From positions 62,362,216-62,426,215 of the forward strand of contig NC_088171.1 of the NCBI RefSeq assembly GCF_028769735.1: a DNA stretch of 64,000 nt. The letters run 5' to 3'. This DNA is from Zonotrichia leucophrys gambelii. Lineage: Eukaryota; Chordata; Aves; Passeriformes; Passerellidae. Positions 35,050 to 48,659 of the stretch are shown here, one piece after another. The position numbers and the translations under genes were made by a program. The first letter of the stretch is position 1. Each line of letters starts with the position of its first letter. The notes below the pieces were generated by a model that saw nothing but the letters and a program-made list of their open reading frames with translations, was not told the origin of the DNA and searched no databases.

Positions 35050-35660
35050 TGTGGGGAGGGATCAGAATAAAAGGCAGCTCTTGTGCCTGTCACCCAGCAT
35101 GATCTACACAGGTCTCAAAAGCAGAGATACCAGCCTGCCTGCCAAGCCAAAATAGAGCCAGAGAGCTGCTCATTGATGTCCTTGACCTCCTGCATGGTTC
35201 TTGCACAAAGGTCTGGTCCAGGTCCTACAAGCTCTGAGTGCTGTTCCTCAGAAGAGCTGCAGTGCTCAGGTGTGGCATTCACATGCCCTCTGAACAGAGA
35301 GAAGCTGTGAGACAAGCAGAGGAGAAGGAAAACACAACTCTTATCTCTCTTGCTGTGCCTGTGTTGTACTAAAGTAGAATGCATTATGGAGACTGTTTAT
35401 CCAAAGTGAAGGTGTTTTGTTCCCTTGGCCTGTCAGGGCCAAGAAGTGAATGTGTGTGTTAGACTGTCATGGGAGAGTCAGAGATGGGTAAAGTTCTGTG
35501 CAGTTGTGAGCAAGAGTGAGTGCATGGCAGATTCAGTTTAGATACAATGTACATAGCATAGTATAATAAAGTAATTAATTAGCCTTCTGATATCAATGGA
35601 GTCAGATGCATCATTCTCTCCCTCATCAATGTTGGAGTCGCCTTTGATTTACAATACTCA
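35050..35660 (+). mobile_element. Probable solo LTR of a passerine-type endogenous retrovirus
   Basis: The 3' half strongly resembles LTRs common in songbird genomes as I remember them. There is a GACAAGCAGAGGAGAAGGAA block, TAGAATGCATTATGGAGA, GTGTGTGTTAGACTG, AGAGATGGGTAAAGTT and a TTCAGTTTAGATAC block. An ATAGTATAATAAAG segment holding the poly(A) signal (AATAAA at 35565-35570) follows, then AATTAGCCTTCTGATAT and GGAGTCAGATGCATCATTC. The start is set at a TG and the end at a CA, and both are approximate. A clean target-site duplication is not visible, although GGTT occurs just before the start and just after the end. There is no gag, pol or env sequence beside it, so it is a solo LTR left by recombination. 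Family assignment (ERVL-like?) is uncertain. Confidence 0.65.
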
Positions 35661-36180
35661 GGGGTTTGCTGCGCTTGGTCTGTGAGGAGAGCCCTTCCCT
35701 CTCCCAGTGCCATCAGCGCTACTTTTCCTTCAGCACTCCATTTGCATGCGAAAAAAATTCATAACGATAACTTAAAAAGTCAACATCAATGAGTGGAGTC
35801 AGAGCAATAAAAGTGAAGTGCATGGCTGCTGCCAGCTTCTTTCTCGCTCCTTGGTGTTCTGGCTCCAACATTCAAGCGATAGATTTAAATATAAAACAGA
35901 TCATTAACGGCTGGCTCAACATCTGCTAATATTATTTTCCTTGCATTGTCTGTGCGTCTTTGTTTATCTCAGTGTGCTACTTTGTTTTTCCCCTCTTATA
36001 ATAAGGATCATTCCTTTATTTTAAAGCGCCACATCAATTTTCAATTGCTTGGGCTCTTGGAGCCTCCCACGCTTTGCCCACATGCTTGCACCGCACGAAG
36101 AGGTGGAGAAACAAAGGGAATGCGAAGCGTGGGATGATTGTTGCTTCAAAAAACAGTAATTAAGAATCTGTTAGAAAAAT
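35661..36180. promoter_or_regulatory. Candidate conserved non-coding element (untested)
   Basis: Immediately after the LTR the sequence becomes repeat-free and rich in possible transcription-factor cores: a TTTGCATGCGAAAA block (octamer-like), CATTAACGGCTGG, GCTAATATTATTTTCC and CGCCACATCAATTTTCAATTG. The CpGs spread through it (for example in GCACCGCACGAAGAGG and ATGCGAAGCGTGGG) are unusual for decayed DNA. CpG retention and complexity suggest constraint, but this is inference. It has no open frame worth calling. Confidence 0.3.
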
Positions 36181-39100
36181 AACAACTGAGTTTAATAAGA
36201 GCTTAACTTAGCTGCGTGAGCTGGACAGAGAGGGACTCCTGGGCTGTCTCACAGAAACCAAGCAGCTTGACTCCTCGGGAGTCTTTCAAGTGACATCGAA
36301 GTGGATTCATGGAACTCCAGTAAGAGGCATTGTTCTTGTTTCTATTGGAGAGATGACTTGCCTTTCTCCTTAAAACAAAATTATAATAACCAGCGCTGTG
36401 ACAAAAAGTCAAATAAAAAAGTGACAACTTTAGTAAAAAATCTACCCGTATACTAAGATAGCTGACTTATATTCACAAAGTCATGCTAATTCTCAGTTAA
36501 GTCCCAAAGCCTCTTGTTATTATCCACATCTCTCTACCTCCCTACCATGGTGTAGATGATGCAATATGCAAAATCACCAGATGTTCATATTTTCATGAAG
36601 TACTTAAGCTGAGTGAATTGAGGATGGAGTGTACTTTTTTACCTTGAAATTCATCTATATTTCTTTTTCCCCCCTCTCTCAACTTCATACCTCTTAAAGT
36701 TCATAACATTTATCCTGATGAAAAAGAGCTGAAGAGAGAAATTAGATCCGTAAATACCTACTGAACATAACTTTCTGGGGAGCAGATGGACCTGTAATAT
36801 GTTATCGTATGACTTCTGCTGTCTTCTGCTTAGAGCTGTTCAACAGGATCTCACTCCTTACTTGCCTGAGACAAGTAAAGGAGTCCTTCAAGTGGTCTTT
36901 CCATTTTTTTTTCCTCATAGGCAGAAGTAAAAAGCTCCTTTCCTCTTCCTCAACATCCTACCTCAAGAGATCTTTCACTGCATGAGAGGGTTTTTGGTTG
37001 TCTGGGGGAGTTCCTGAAAGAGCACAGAATCTCTACCACTTCTAAGATGCTTTAAGTTCAGTAAATCCAAGCTCAGTACTTTATTGATGGTCCTGGGGCC
37101 AGGAAGCATTGCATCTCCCTTTGTGCCACTCACCTGGGCCTGAGATAACAGTTTTGAGCTGCTGGCATGCTCACTCCCCCTATCTTGGAGACAAATGCCA
37201 TAAAATGACTGTAAAGGATGGTCAAATTCCCCTTCTGTACCATCTGTGTCTTCAAATGTCTCCTATGCCTCTTTTAATCTTTGGTGCTTGCTGAGATGTT
37301 GCTGGTGCTGGTAGCAATTATTGTTCATTTGCCTTAGGAGAAGTCTCCCACCAGTGTAATAAAGACATGGACTGTTTAGTGTCACCCAGAGAACTCTGGA
37401 CAGTCCTTCTCTATGGCAACACATTGCCATTGTTTTTTAGGGCTCTTAAATTTGTGAGAGGTGACAGTAGTACGCTAATGATGACTCCATAAGTAAAAAA
37501 CAAAACTGCTCTGCCTTGGCATGACTAGTTCCTTTATGCTGCCTGTCATGCTGAAATTTTATCTGGGAATGTCACATTTCCAAGAGGCTTGATCAATAAC
37601 ATGTTGCCGCAAGTGTAATGATGACTGGTAGCAAGTTTAAGGCAGAGAGAAGTGCAAGTTATATTATGCAGTGTCAGGGATGGTTGGGCTGGAGGAGAAA
37701 TGGATTACTTGCAAAATCTACCACTGGAGTGAAAAAATTTGAGCTGTTTTTGGTGTTCTTTGATTTAAGGAGATCTTGCAAGACCCTCCTTGCTGGTAAC
37801 TTATATATGACCTCGTTACAGTGAAATGTTAGGACAGATAGTAGCTGCAGTAGTTCAGCAATGATAACTCAGTAGTCTGAACATTTCCTTTGGGTATCTC
37901 ACACAAAACACTTCAAAAGCTGAGGCACGTCATTCTCAGTATTAAGCAATAATTTGAAATTCTGCAGATCCAGATGCTGACTTCCCACTGAATTCATTGT
38001 AAATCACATGCATTTGTACTGTCTGAGTCTGGGCAAAGAGCTCTCACCCGAGGAAAAAAGTTATGCTCAAGTCTGCATAAACAAACCCACACACCAAGCT
38101 CATTTCAGGAGGCAAAAGTCCTCTCCTAAACACAGGTGGGGAGATCAGATTGTTGACTTCCCTACATGGAGACCAAAAAGGCTGTGCTTCATTGTTGTGG
38201 AAAGCCAGAATGTCTCCACTACAGTCCTTCAACTGTCATCCATCTGGTTGGTGTTCCACGGTTTGCATTCATACAAAAAGTGGTTTTGGGTCAGGGTCAC
38301 AGTTTCTTCACTAGCAACTTACAAAGTGCTTGGCATGCATTTGAAAAACTCGTGGAACTGGAAGAAGTTCATCTCTCCCGTAAAGGGAGTATTGCAGGAG
38401 GATCATCAGAAATCAGGTGGATCTCAAGCTGTTGGAGCCCATCAGCAGCCTGAGCAGACTCCACGAAATAGCCTAAACTAAGGTTTCCCATCTGCTCTAG
38501 GCCTGGAAGCTGCTTCACTGCATGACAAAACTGAGGACATGACACCACTTTGCTTCTCTGCTTCTACAGAGATTCTCTCATGTTTTAAATAAACTTTTGA
38601 CTTCTGTCCAAATGCAGTATCTGGGAGGAAAAGGAAAACTCAAACTGCTTGCAAACACATGAAATAGGTGATAAATAGATGCAGTCTGCATGATATTATG
38701 TGGTAACTTGGCTTGCATAAATCATAACTTTTCAATCTTTCATTAAACTAGTGGGACTGAGTTTTGGCATACATTTTTTAAAGACTAATAGCAATTTAGC
38801 TATCATGAGGAATAGATCACCCACACCAAAAATTTGTTTTGGTTCACCACAGTCCAACTTCTTATGTGTAACTTTTTGATGATTTTTCAGAAACCAACCT
38901 GAAACAGTACCTGAACACCTGAAAAAAAGCATCTGCTTCCAAAACATCTGAAAGACTTCAGCAAATAATTGAGAGCTGCCGGACAAAGAGTTTCAAAGGC
39001 CCTAATTCTTCCCACTGTTTTGAACAGAGGTTGTATGTACTGGATTTCTCTCATCTGTGGGTCTTGCTGAGAGAGCTCCCATGGAGCAGGTACTTGCTGG

Positions 39101-41799
39101 TCAAGCTCTCACAGCTTTCCATGAAAACACCTTTTGTTATTGTAGAAATGAATTTTAGGGAAAATTACTGATTTATGAGAAGAAAATTTCTTTCCTGTAG
39201 CTACCAGCCATGTATATGGAGAAAGTTAAGCAAAAAACCCCATGGAGGTTTCCTGAAAATTTGAGCCTGTTATAACCACATATTTTTGCAGGAAAGCTGA
39301 CACTTGCTCTGAGCTCTGACTGTTCTCATACACACTTTTTCTCATGTGGGCAGATTCTCTGAGGTTTGGCACTGTACTGGTGTAGCCACATGTTTCCTGG
39401 CTGGTTTGGAGTGTGGTCAAATCAAGCTTGAGTCTGCCTGCGAAACGCTGTGTAGACATAGCTTTTGATGTGTTCCTGAGCCAGATGTAGCACTTTCCAG
39501 AATAAGGAATGTGGAATAGCAAGTTTCAGGACATCTGGTGGTGCAAATGATACCCCAGATTGAACACTGATTCCTATCCAAAATTTCAATCTCATTTTGT
39601 GAGCTGCACTTATTTAGAGTCTGTATCTCCAATGCTTGAGTGTTTTCCTCGCAGTTTGCCTTTGCCTGTTCAAAATATATTGTGCCTTGCATGGATATGC
39701 ACTAAAACAGTTGATTTGCAGGTAGAAATAATTGCTTCTAATATCTGGAAATAATGAGAAAAATGAAGAATCACAGAGAAGCTGATATTCTTGTGTTAAA
39801 TGTCTTGTAAACAAAACAAAGAAGTAGCAGCATATGTAAGAGGGCTGTTTATTGTCCCCAAGTTATGAAATGTTTTCTTGACTGAGCAACATCTCTGCCA
39901 AATGTCTCATGAAGAGCTTTGTTGTGACATAAGTTGAAGGCAAGGAAAATCCATATTGTTGCAGGCATTTTGATCTGTCATGGACTGCGTCTGCAGAGTG
40001 ACTGGACTGTGTTCTCTGCAGTGAAGTACACATGTCAACGCCCACAAGCTAATGCAGACTGGGGAAGAAGCAGATAATAAAGCTGTGAAAACTTTTGGGA
40101 AAGAAGCTGAGCAGGGAGCATCTGTACGTGATATCTCTGGGACTTGTGGGCGCTCAGCAGCTCCAAAAAAGCAGACTGCTGATGGTGGTTCTTAATATAT
40201 TGACTTAGCTGCTGAGCTGGATGCAGAAAAACAGAAGTTCTGGGGGGACCTGGCAGTCTGTGCTTGTTTGTCCTCCTTGAATGTGTGGCAGAAGACATCT
40301 AAGCACATGCTACTCATGTAAGAGAGCTTGGAGGGACAAACAGAAGCATGAAAATGTTGCTGAAACCTCCAAAGTAATTTTTCTCTTCTCAAACAATTGT
40401 GCATCAGTTAATTTACTTTGAGCAGGACGTGGTGTACTATGGTGTGAACCTGACATGAAAAGCACATGGAGCCAGCCAGGAAGAGTTAGTTTTGCTATAT
40501 TGTACGATCCTGGAAAGCCATGATCATCCTGGTGTAGAAGTGCCTCTGCAGACCCTGGGTGGATAGGTACCCAGGAAAATCCTGGGAATAGACCAGATGT
40601 AGTCTCTTGTCCTAAAAGTGCTGTGTCATGTGAGCTCCAATACCTCTCATCCTGCTGATTAAGTGTGAGAGAACAAAGAGTACCCCATCACCCCTCCCAA
40701 ACTCAACAGCTGCTACTTGGAAGAGGCTTTTTTCCCCCATAATTGGTATTAGATGATGATGATGCCACAGGCTTTGAAATATTGGAAGCCAGCACTGATC
40801 ACGCTTACAGATAGCTGAACAATGCAGTGCAATGTAAACTAGGCAAACAAATCCATCTGGGTTGCCAGAGAAGGCAGAGAAAAGCTCTAATCTTCTAGAA
40901 GCAGCTGTTGGCCAAGCTGACATTGAAAGGCATTATTTTTAAAATGAAAGCTTCTGTGCGGGTGATGAAAGCTGCTGCATTTCTTGCTTTGGACTGGAAG
41001 TGCTTGTTGGTAGCCCAGACAGAGATCAAAATTATTGAATGCTGCAGAGCAAGAGTGATAAGCAGGACCCTCTTCAGTGAGTAATGGATTCCTGTCCACT
41101 CTGGGACAGGATGATAGGTTTTGACAGGAATATCTCCTTACTGGGGCAGGTAATGGTGCACCTGAGCTGGCTGAGAGGCTGTGCTATATATCCTGCCTCG
41201 GATGCTCCCCAGACTGAATCAGGCAAGAGGCTGGTTTCCCCACCGAATTCCTCCTGGAGAAGTCCCAAATGGGGAAGTCCCATGGGGGAGTTTAGAGCCA
41301 GACTTTTCAGCCCTTTACATATCCTAGGGTGGATCTTATCAGGATGCTTAGGTGAGCAAAACTTTTCTTGGGTAGCTACAGCCTGTGGCAGAAAAGAAAT
41401 AAAGTCAGGAGTCTGGATGTGCCATTCATGTGAACCAAACCACATCAGTCAAAGCAGTTTTATTTCAGGACAAGTGAGTGGAACATAGGGGTTATGCCAA
41501 TATAATCTTATAAAGGTAGAGGAAAAAGACCCTAAAGCCTAAAATTACATGCTTGTACTGGCAAGTGTCTTTAGAAAACTAATCTTAGTACCTGAAAAAA
41601 ATTTAGTTTAAAAAAAAGTTTAAAAAGATAGAATGATTTCATTTATGAGGACAGCATTGTTAGCATTAACAAATTGTGGTTTTTCATCCAGGGTGAGAGG
41701 ATACAGTTCAAATGTGGAGGAGCAAAGGAGATCTCCCATTCATACAGTGCTCTCAGGATGTTAGTGGTAGCTTACCAGTGGCAGCAGCAGTGGGTGAAA
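36181..41799. other. Non-coding unique sequence
   Basis: AT-rich DNA with no recognisable interspersed repeat. The longest open frame (38008-38481 on +, 157 codons) has no domain I recognise. It contains no splice-flanked segment of coding character and is probably chance. Several other frames of 60-135 codons overlap on both strands. Confidence 0.5.
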
Positions 41800-42078
41800 T
41801 AGTTGTAATTTGTATTGGTTTTAACAGTCTGTGATGCCTGAGGGATGCTACAAAGATGCATATTTTTCTTTTGTGCACTGTGACTGACAGAGAAATAAAA
41901 GCCACCCCTACCAGGATAAGTAGCATCATTATCCATGCTGCAGACAGGGACACTGGGCCACAGAGGGGTTTTCTCAGAGCTGTGGAGTCATGGCAGCGCT
42001 GTCAGGTGCTGGTAGAGGCCAGGACCCAGGGCTCCTTCGCAGGGAAGAGACAGGCACTGGAGGATGCTGTGCCACGGT
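41800..42078 (+). mobile_element. Ancient MIR/AmnSINE-like SINE
   Basis: Block order matches the MIR/AmnSINE group. TTTGTATTGGTTTTAACAG lies near 41808 and GATGCTACAAAGATGCATA near 41844. A core at 41920-41965 reads CATCATTATCCATGCTG then CACTGGGCCACAGAGGGG. The tail reads AGGCCAGGACCCAGGGCTCC at 42018-42037. The core corresponds to the 'cattatccccattttacag...ctgaggcacagag' part of these SINEs as I recall it. The copy is old, with no recognisable target-site duplication or A/B boxes. Confidence 0.55.
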
Positions 42079-43710
42079 CTGTAGCAAGCAGTTAGCACTT
42101 CCCCTGGTACCTGGCAAACAGTGAAGGAGCAATCTTGACTTAAGGCTGCTTGGCTTGAAGGCTGGAGGGAGGAGAATAATATCCAGGGTTAGTACTAAGC
42201 CCCCTCTCTGAAAGCAAGTTTTCCTTTGGGCATTGGTGCTGGTGGTTGCTTGGCAGAGCAAACATGGGAGCGGAGGAGCAAGCAAAGCGTCTCATTATCC
42301 TTTTTGCCAGAGAGTTGAAAGAATCTGACAGTGAGACTTGTTTAGCTGCAAAGCCATATAGACCATATTGTCTAAATACATTTTGTTTTCCTGTTAAACT
42401 CCATTTAAAAGACTGACAAGAAGACTAATAAAATCTACTAAGAACAAGGATGGTAATTTAGCACTCAGAGAGTGAGAGAGGCGCTTTATCTGAGGCGCCT
42501 ATGCTGCACTCATATCTTCAAGCCATGCCTGAAGCACAGATATTTCTTCTGATGAGCTATGAGCGGGCACAGAAGGGTTTTTTAAGTAGCTTTTTTTCTT
42601 CTGGACAACACCTACTGCCTGTGTTCTGAGGCTTTTCATGTGAAGTTGTTGCCAGGCAGCTTTACAGAGAGAAGTTAAAAGGCTCAGTAGGTACCATAGT
42701 GTTCTGTGAGCTGAAAACTGAAGCATCCCAGCCTCAAAGGTTACTTTTGGAAGAGTTCTCTCCTCAGTTTGCACTGGTTTGGGTGGCTTCAATCACAGCC
42801 CTGTCACTCAAATTTGAGATATCCTGTTTTTAAAACTGTGTCCACCAGCAGGCATACATGGGTCTCATCTGTCTATCATCTGCCTGGCAATGGCCAATTG
42901 ATGCACTGCACAGTCAGATGCAACCTAAAATAGGGTTGAAGCTTCAACCAAAATTTCGACAACTTTGTTCTTTCATATTTGCTTTGGTCTTTTATTTTTC
43001 CAGCACATTTTTTGAGGAAGAAAACAGATGCATTTTTAATGAACATTTTAAAAACTAATTCAATATTCTTATTTAAACATGCCAGTATCAATAGTGAAAA
43101 GCAAGGGGGGAAAAAAGCAAAGAAATGAAAACTCAAATCCCAAATACAGTTTTGTGGAATGACTCAGACTTGAGATTTATGTAGTTATATTTTGGTGTCC
43201 AGAATTTTCCCTGAGATCTGCCTTTATCTTTATAGTTCCTGCCCAGCACTGCTGTGTGAGGTGAGCTTGTGTGTGGTTAAACAGCTGTTGTACTCCGACC
43301 AGAGGTGGAAGCATTTCCATGATGGTCTGAAAAGAACTAGTGTACGGCATTTGTACAGCTCTTTGGGGATCTTTCTGGATGAAAGGCGCTATTATACGGG
43401 TAAGATCATTATCATTATCATGAAAAACCTTCTCAAGGAAGCAATTCCACCTTCTGCTTCTGACACCTCATTTCTCTGTTGTCTCAGGAGCCTCTTTTGT
43501 ATCTCCTAGGAGTGTCAGTTCACATCTTAATCTCTTTGTATGTAATCTCATTACAGATAATCCCATTTGCTAGAGATGTCAGTACTTCTCCACCATGTGA
43601 GGAAGGATTTCCACACTGCTCATTTTGTAACTGAACCCAGCTACATTCACTGTACAAAACAGGCTGGCTGTACCTGGAATCTCTGTCAGGTTAGGTTAGC
43701 TGTGGGCAGG
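42079..43710. other. Non-coding unique sequence
   Basis: AT-rich unique DNA. Open frames reach 105 codons (43192-43509) without recognisable motifs. No gene or repeat is recognised. Confidence 0.5.
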
Positions 43711-43817
43711 GGATGGATGGATGGATGGATGGATGGATGGATGGAAGGAAGGAAGGAAGGAAGGAAGGAAGGAAGGAAGGAAGGAAGGAAGGAAGGAAGG
43801 AAGGAAGGAAGGAAGGA
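43711..43817 (+). repeat. Compound tetranucleotide microsatellite (GGAT)n-(GGAA)n
   Basis: About eight GGAT units (43711-43744) change directly into about eighteen GGAA units (to 43817). The two motifs differ by one base, consistent with expansion of a T-to-A variant unit. The frames through it (Trp/Met/Asp/Gly, then Lys/Glu/Gly/Arg) are artefacts. Arrays of GGAA are known in mammals as ETS-factor binding sites, but no role is implied here. Confidence 0.97.
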
Positions 43818-46800
43818 CCTTTTTGCTAATAACATCCAATTTTTTTTTCTCCATCGCATTGTTAATGTGAGAGAGAAATTACTCCTTAAAAAAAATCCAA
43901 GTTTATAAAACAATAATGATAAAATAAGTTTGAAAATTACTTTCACCACCATCCATCTTCAGTCAGGTAGAGGAAGATACACTGTGAGCTTTCCCCACTT
44001 TGATCCCTTATCTTTTAGTAACTCATGTCAATTAAGGAGGGTGTAGTCTACTCTCAATTCATTAAATCTACCACAATTGTCAGTTAGTGACAGGCTCTGG
44101 GGAGGCCAGGACTAAGTAAATATAAGGGATAAATTATGCAAGAAGGGCACACTTAGGAGAAAAATGAGACCCCCTTTACATAACATGTTTATCCTTAAAT
44201 TCTTAAGTAAGCTACTATCATTGACAAAAGTCCAACCCCCTATATTCTTAGAGGGAAGTGTGGGGGGAAAAAAAAAAAAGCAGTTGCTCTCCTTTGACGG
44301 TTTGAAAAAAGAAAAGATGTTTGTACCACTCACTGACTGGCTAATGAATAATCAGATTTCACAGCTTGAGTGCTGGGGTGGTAATTTGGTTGCACGCCAT
44401 GCTCCAAATCCATGGAATAGTGCTTCATTAATGTGAAGACCTGTATAATCAAACAATTAGCAGTCTCTCTGCTGCTAAAGCAGCTTTTCATCAGCATATA
44501 TACTTCGTTGTAAGATGAGACTCAAATTACTGGATCTGACAGCAACTAGTCTTTTACTAAATCACAGCAGTAGTAAAGTAGGGTGGACAGAACATTCATT
44601 TTTTAACCCATTTCTACATATGCAAGAGGTTCATTCTGTCTATGCCACATGCCATATAAAACTATCATCAAGAAGGTCATGACATTGTAGGTGAACTGAA
44701 ATTGCACTTAAATGAGTAAATCATGGATTAGATTTTTCTTTCAAGTGCCATAAATTGGCAGTGATATGTTGCTACTTCTCACTTCCGCTACTTTTCACTT
44801 TGTTTATCTTCCAGGAAGGAAGAAGAGACTTCTACCTGGGTTCCAATACCTGAATGTCACCTCTGCCCCTTCATAGTAGGGATTTTAACTGTAAAGGCAG
44901 AAGGAAGTGCCACAAGTTTCAACTCTTTCTATATTTTACATTTGTTAAGACCCAAGGGCAGTTGCCCTCTCTTCTCCAGTTCATTTTCCAACATGACAAC
45001 TAGGCAAGAGGAGGTGGAAAAAGTGAAGATGGGTCCAGAGTGCAGCATCAATCTTCACACACGGATATGAGTTCTCCTGCATATTTCAGCCCAGAAAACC
45101 CTGGTGCATGAAGTCTCTTATGCCTTTTATCTCCCTGCCAGCCTGGGATGGGGTTGGCACCTTCCAGCGGACAGAAGCATCGATATGGGACTGAGCAACT
45201 GCTTGTGCACCTGCTGCCACCAGCCTGGTGGGCAATGGAGCTGTTTGTTGGAAGGATGGGACAATGCTTAGGATCAGAGTAAGCTGGAAAAGCATACTGA
45301 ATGATGAAGTCATTTGTGCATGGATGCTTTGTAGAGAATTCCTTTCTTTAATTACAGACAAAGTAAGGCTTAATATTATTTATTTATATACAGGCTACAT
45401 GGGTTTTTTATTTCCTTTCAAACTGCCTTGATTTTTCCGGAAATGGAGTCAGTGCCAGTGGGTTTGTTTTGCTGTGTGGCCCAGCAGGTGCTCGCTGCTG
45501 AGTGCACTGGAAACATCCAGTGAGTGTTTATGATGTTGGCAAAGACATTGCACCAGAACCTGAGCTTGTGTGAGACAAGGCAGTGAAGTTTGTTTGTGTC
45601 AGCTGAGACATTGATCCATTACATTAGAGATCTAATCAGCAATAGCTGATTTAGAGTGAAACAGTGCTGGACTGTTTTCATGAATGCAGTGTTTTATTAG
45701 ATTTTTTTTCTTTCCTGTTTTTAAAAAATAAAACCAAAGCAACATAAAACATCTTGCAGGTGCTGTACCTGTTTCAGGACCCAGAAGTCTGTAGTGAAAC
45801 TCATTGATAGCTGAAAGGTAGCTCAAAGTATCTATTAGTCTGCCCTGTGAGAACGAGTGCTTTCTCAATATCAGATAGAGTAGTGATGATGAGTTCAGGT
45901 TCACTATAGGAAAGGTTTTCTCCAGTAGCAATCTCAAACCTGACCATTTCAGAAAAGATGAAAGGAAAGGTCTCATGCCTTCGGTATATGTGTCAGTCTA
46001 ACCCCAGCTTGAGAAGTGTGTGCTGCAGAGGTCATCCTGTTTGTTTTATCAGAAACAGAGAGACGGAAAGTGGAAAAGGTCAAAATATCCCTCAAGCTGA
46101 CTACCTGGTTTTTGAGCAAGAGCTGTGAGGGACTAACACATAATCACTTTTAATACAGCTGACCTCCACCAGCATTTTCACCCAAGCTGTGATCTCCTTT
46201 TGACTTCGAAGACTCTGTAATCACTGAATTCAGAAAATCTGTCACAGTTCCGTGGTTATTTGTTGATCCAGGAACTGCCCTCACTGTCAGGACCACAAGC
46301 GAACAGACAACAGGACCCAGCACAGGATTCATCCCCGGCTCCTTGCCTGTATGTGCTGTCACTGACTCATGAGGGTCTAAATGGGTACAGTTTCTACAAA
46401 AATGAAATCTCAAACTAAACAAGCAGGTGGTATTTTTCTTTTTATTTTTTAATACCATAATTTTTCTTAACACCTTTCTCCAGTGCACACTAAACATCTC
46501 TCTAGCACAGGCCATACCTCTGCCATTGTCTAAACAAAGAACTGCACCAATGAAGATTTGCATTTCAGGTGATGGGGTTGGCTGGTTTGAAAGCATTAAT
46601 GCCTGGATTTAAGACAAAAAAAAAAAAAAATCCAACATGTAGCTTTGAAATACTTATGATTTTTAAAATCTTTGTAATGGTATGGCTCATGAGGTGCTGT
46701 GCATTGTCCCAGGCAGAGGAAACAGAGTCTATTACTAAACACTAAATATGCTCATTAATTTTCTTATGCATTCATTTTGCTTATAACAATTTCTATGTGT

Positions 46801-48659
46801 ATGCAGAAGCTTATGAACACATTCATAACGCTGCTGTTGCTTTATGAAATGATGCTGTGACACATTTCCTCCAGAAACAGCTCTTTGTCCAATCTTTGCC
46901 TAAAAACCAATTAGGAGTATTTTTTCCATCAGATTCCTTTACAAATATCCTTGATTATTTACGTAATGGAAATTTACCAGAAAGGGCTCTAATCCACCTG
47001 GGATGAGGACCCTTATTCTGGGGCAGGCTCTCTTCAGCCTCCCAGGCAGAAGAGAGGTGGTGTGTTGTGTTGGCCACCCTGCACTGTGTAGCCCCCCATT
47101 CAGGGGCACTGCCCTGCAGGGGATGCCTGTTCATCACTGGAGCTGCTCACCACATTCCCAGATGTCCCACTTGGGGCTGCCGAAATTTCAAGGGTTTTCT
47201 GCAGCAGGGCCATGAGAAGAGGGTAGAGCTGTGACCACCTGCTGACAGGCTACAATGCCATGGGCTCTGGTAGGGGTAGCATTTATCTTCAGAAGGACAG
47301 AGTGTGAAAGAGGCTCAGGAAATTCATAAGGAGGAGTAAGCCTTAACAAATGCCCTAGAGGGGCTAGGCATAAAGTCTCCTCACAGGGGTCATGTGCCTA
47401 CATCTCACCAATGCTTTTATAATCTTACCCTTAAGCCACTTGCTTGATCTCAGGTTCACCCTCCCTCCCTGCAAACCCCTGGAAAAGAAAAAACAAGGAA
47501 GAAAAAAACACAGGCAGAAATGCAATAAAAGCAGGGAGGCAATAACTGTGTTTTCTCCTTGCCTGTGGAAACGGTGGGTGTCCCAGCGCAGCAGGGGATG
47601 CAAACCCCTGCCAGGGGATCCCAGCTGCAGGAGGAGAGCAGAACCAGCACCTTGCACCTGCTGCAATGTTTTCTGCTTTAGAATGCTGTCCCTTGACACA
47701 GCAAGATACCCTGGAAGCGTGGTGCTCTGTGTAGAAGCACAGTGTGAATTTATAGTAGGATATTACATTCACACACACAGACCCTTACCATTCTCAAGCA
47801 CACATTTTTTATCATGAATTGTATTTTTTTGTGTATGCATTCCTCAGTTGCAAAACCTCCTCTCCTTGCATGAGACCCCTGCCCCTGCCATATCCCACAT
47901 TCTGCAGATGCTTCTGTGTGCTTTCAAGTACGAGTGCCTCTGCCATAAGAAAAAACGAAGGATACAGCTACATGAAACTTGGATTGGAAATAAATGAATG
48001 GAGACACATAAAAAAATCAGTCTCAGTCTCTTTTAGATTGATCACAACAAATACAACAGCTCTAAAATAATGTGGTCCAATACTCTCATTAAATGAGTTT
48101 CATTTGTTGTTGATTTCTAAATAATAATAATGTTATTTTCAGAACAAATTATTTAAACTCTGACAATTCAAAATAAATTCCCCCCCAACATCTTTATGAA
48201 GATATTAATTTTACCCTATATTTTGAAAAACACTTTCATTTTCTTTTTTTCTTCTGTTTCATAAAACTTGTGTTTTAACAAATCACTGCCATGAGCTAAC
48301 CCAGATCTGAATCCAGCAAATACTCTCAACATTATCCTTCTCTGTTCACATATATTTGAAGTAAATTACATCAAATTGTATTTGAAATACCAAACTGGCA
48401 TTAATGGAAGCTTCTTTTGCTCCAGGCACCATTTTAAAATAGATGAGCATAAAAATGCAGTCTGCATCATTAAGTTTATATGAAACTAGTGAGAATAAAA
48501 ATCACCATGTAAGTTCTAATAAGATGTGTTTTTCATTCCAGTTTAATAACCCAAGACTATATTCATCTTCCAGTATAATAAATACACTGAAAGGAATTCA
48601 TTCTTTTGTGTTTTTTAACATGTTGAGGGTTTCAGAAGATGGAGTTTTCTGGGAAGCTG
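43818..48659. other. Non-coding unique sequence
   Basis: AT-rich DNA with short A-runs (44269-44279, 46615-46630) and a (TTTA)-rich patch near 45378. The frames at 46150-46596 (-) and 47392-47817 (+) have no recognisable domain and overlap frames on the other strand. No gene or interspersed repeat is recognised. Confidence 0.5.

Noticed and set aside
38008..38481. 157-codon + frame considered as a retrocopy
   Set aside because: No resemblance to a known protein, no poly(A) tail and no target-site duplication.
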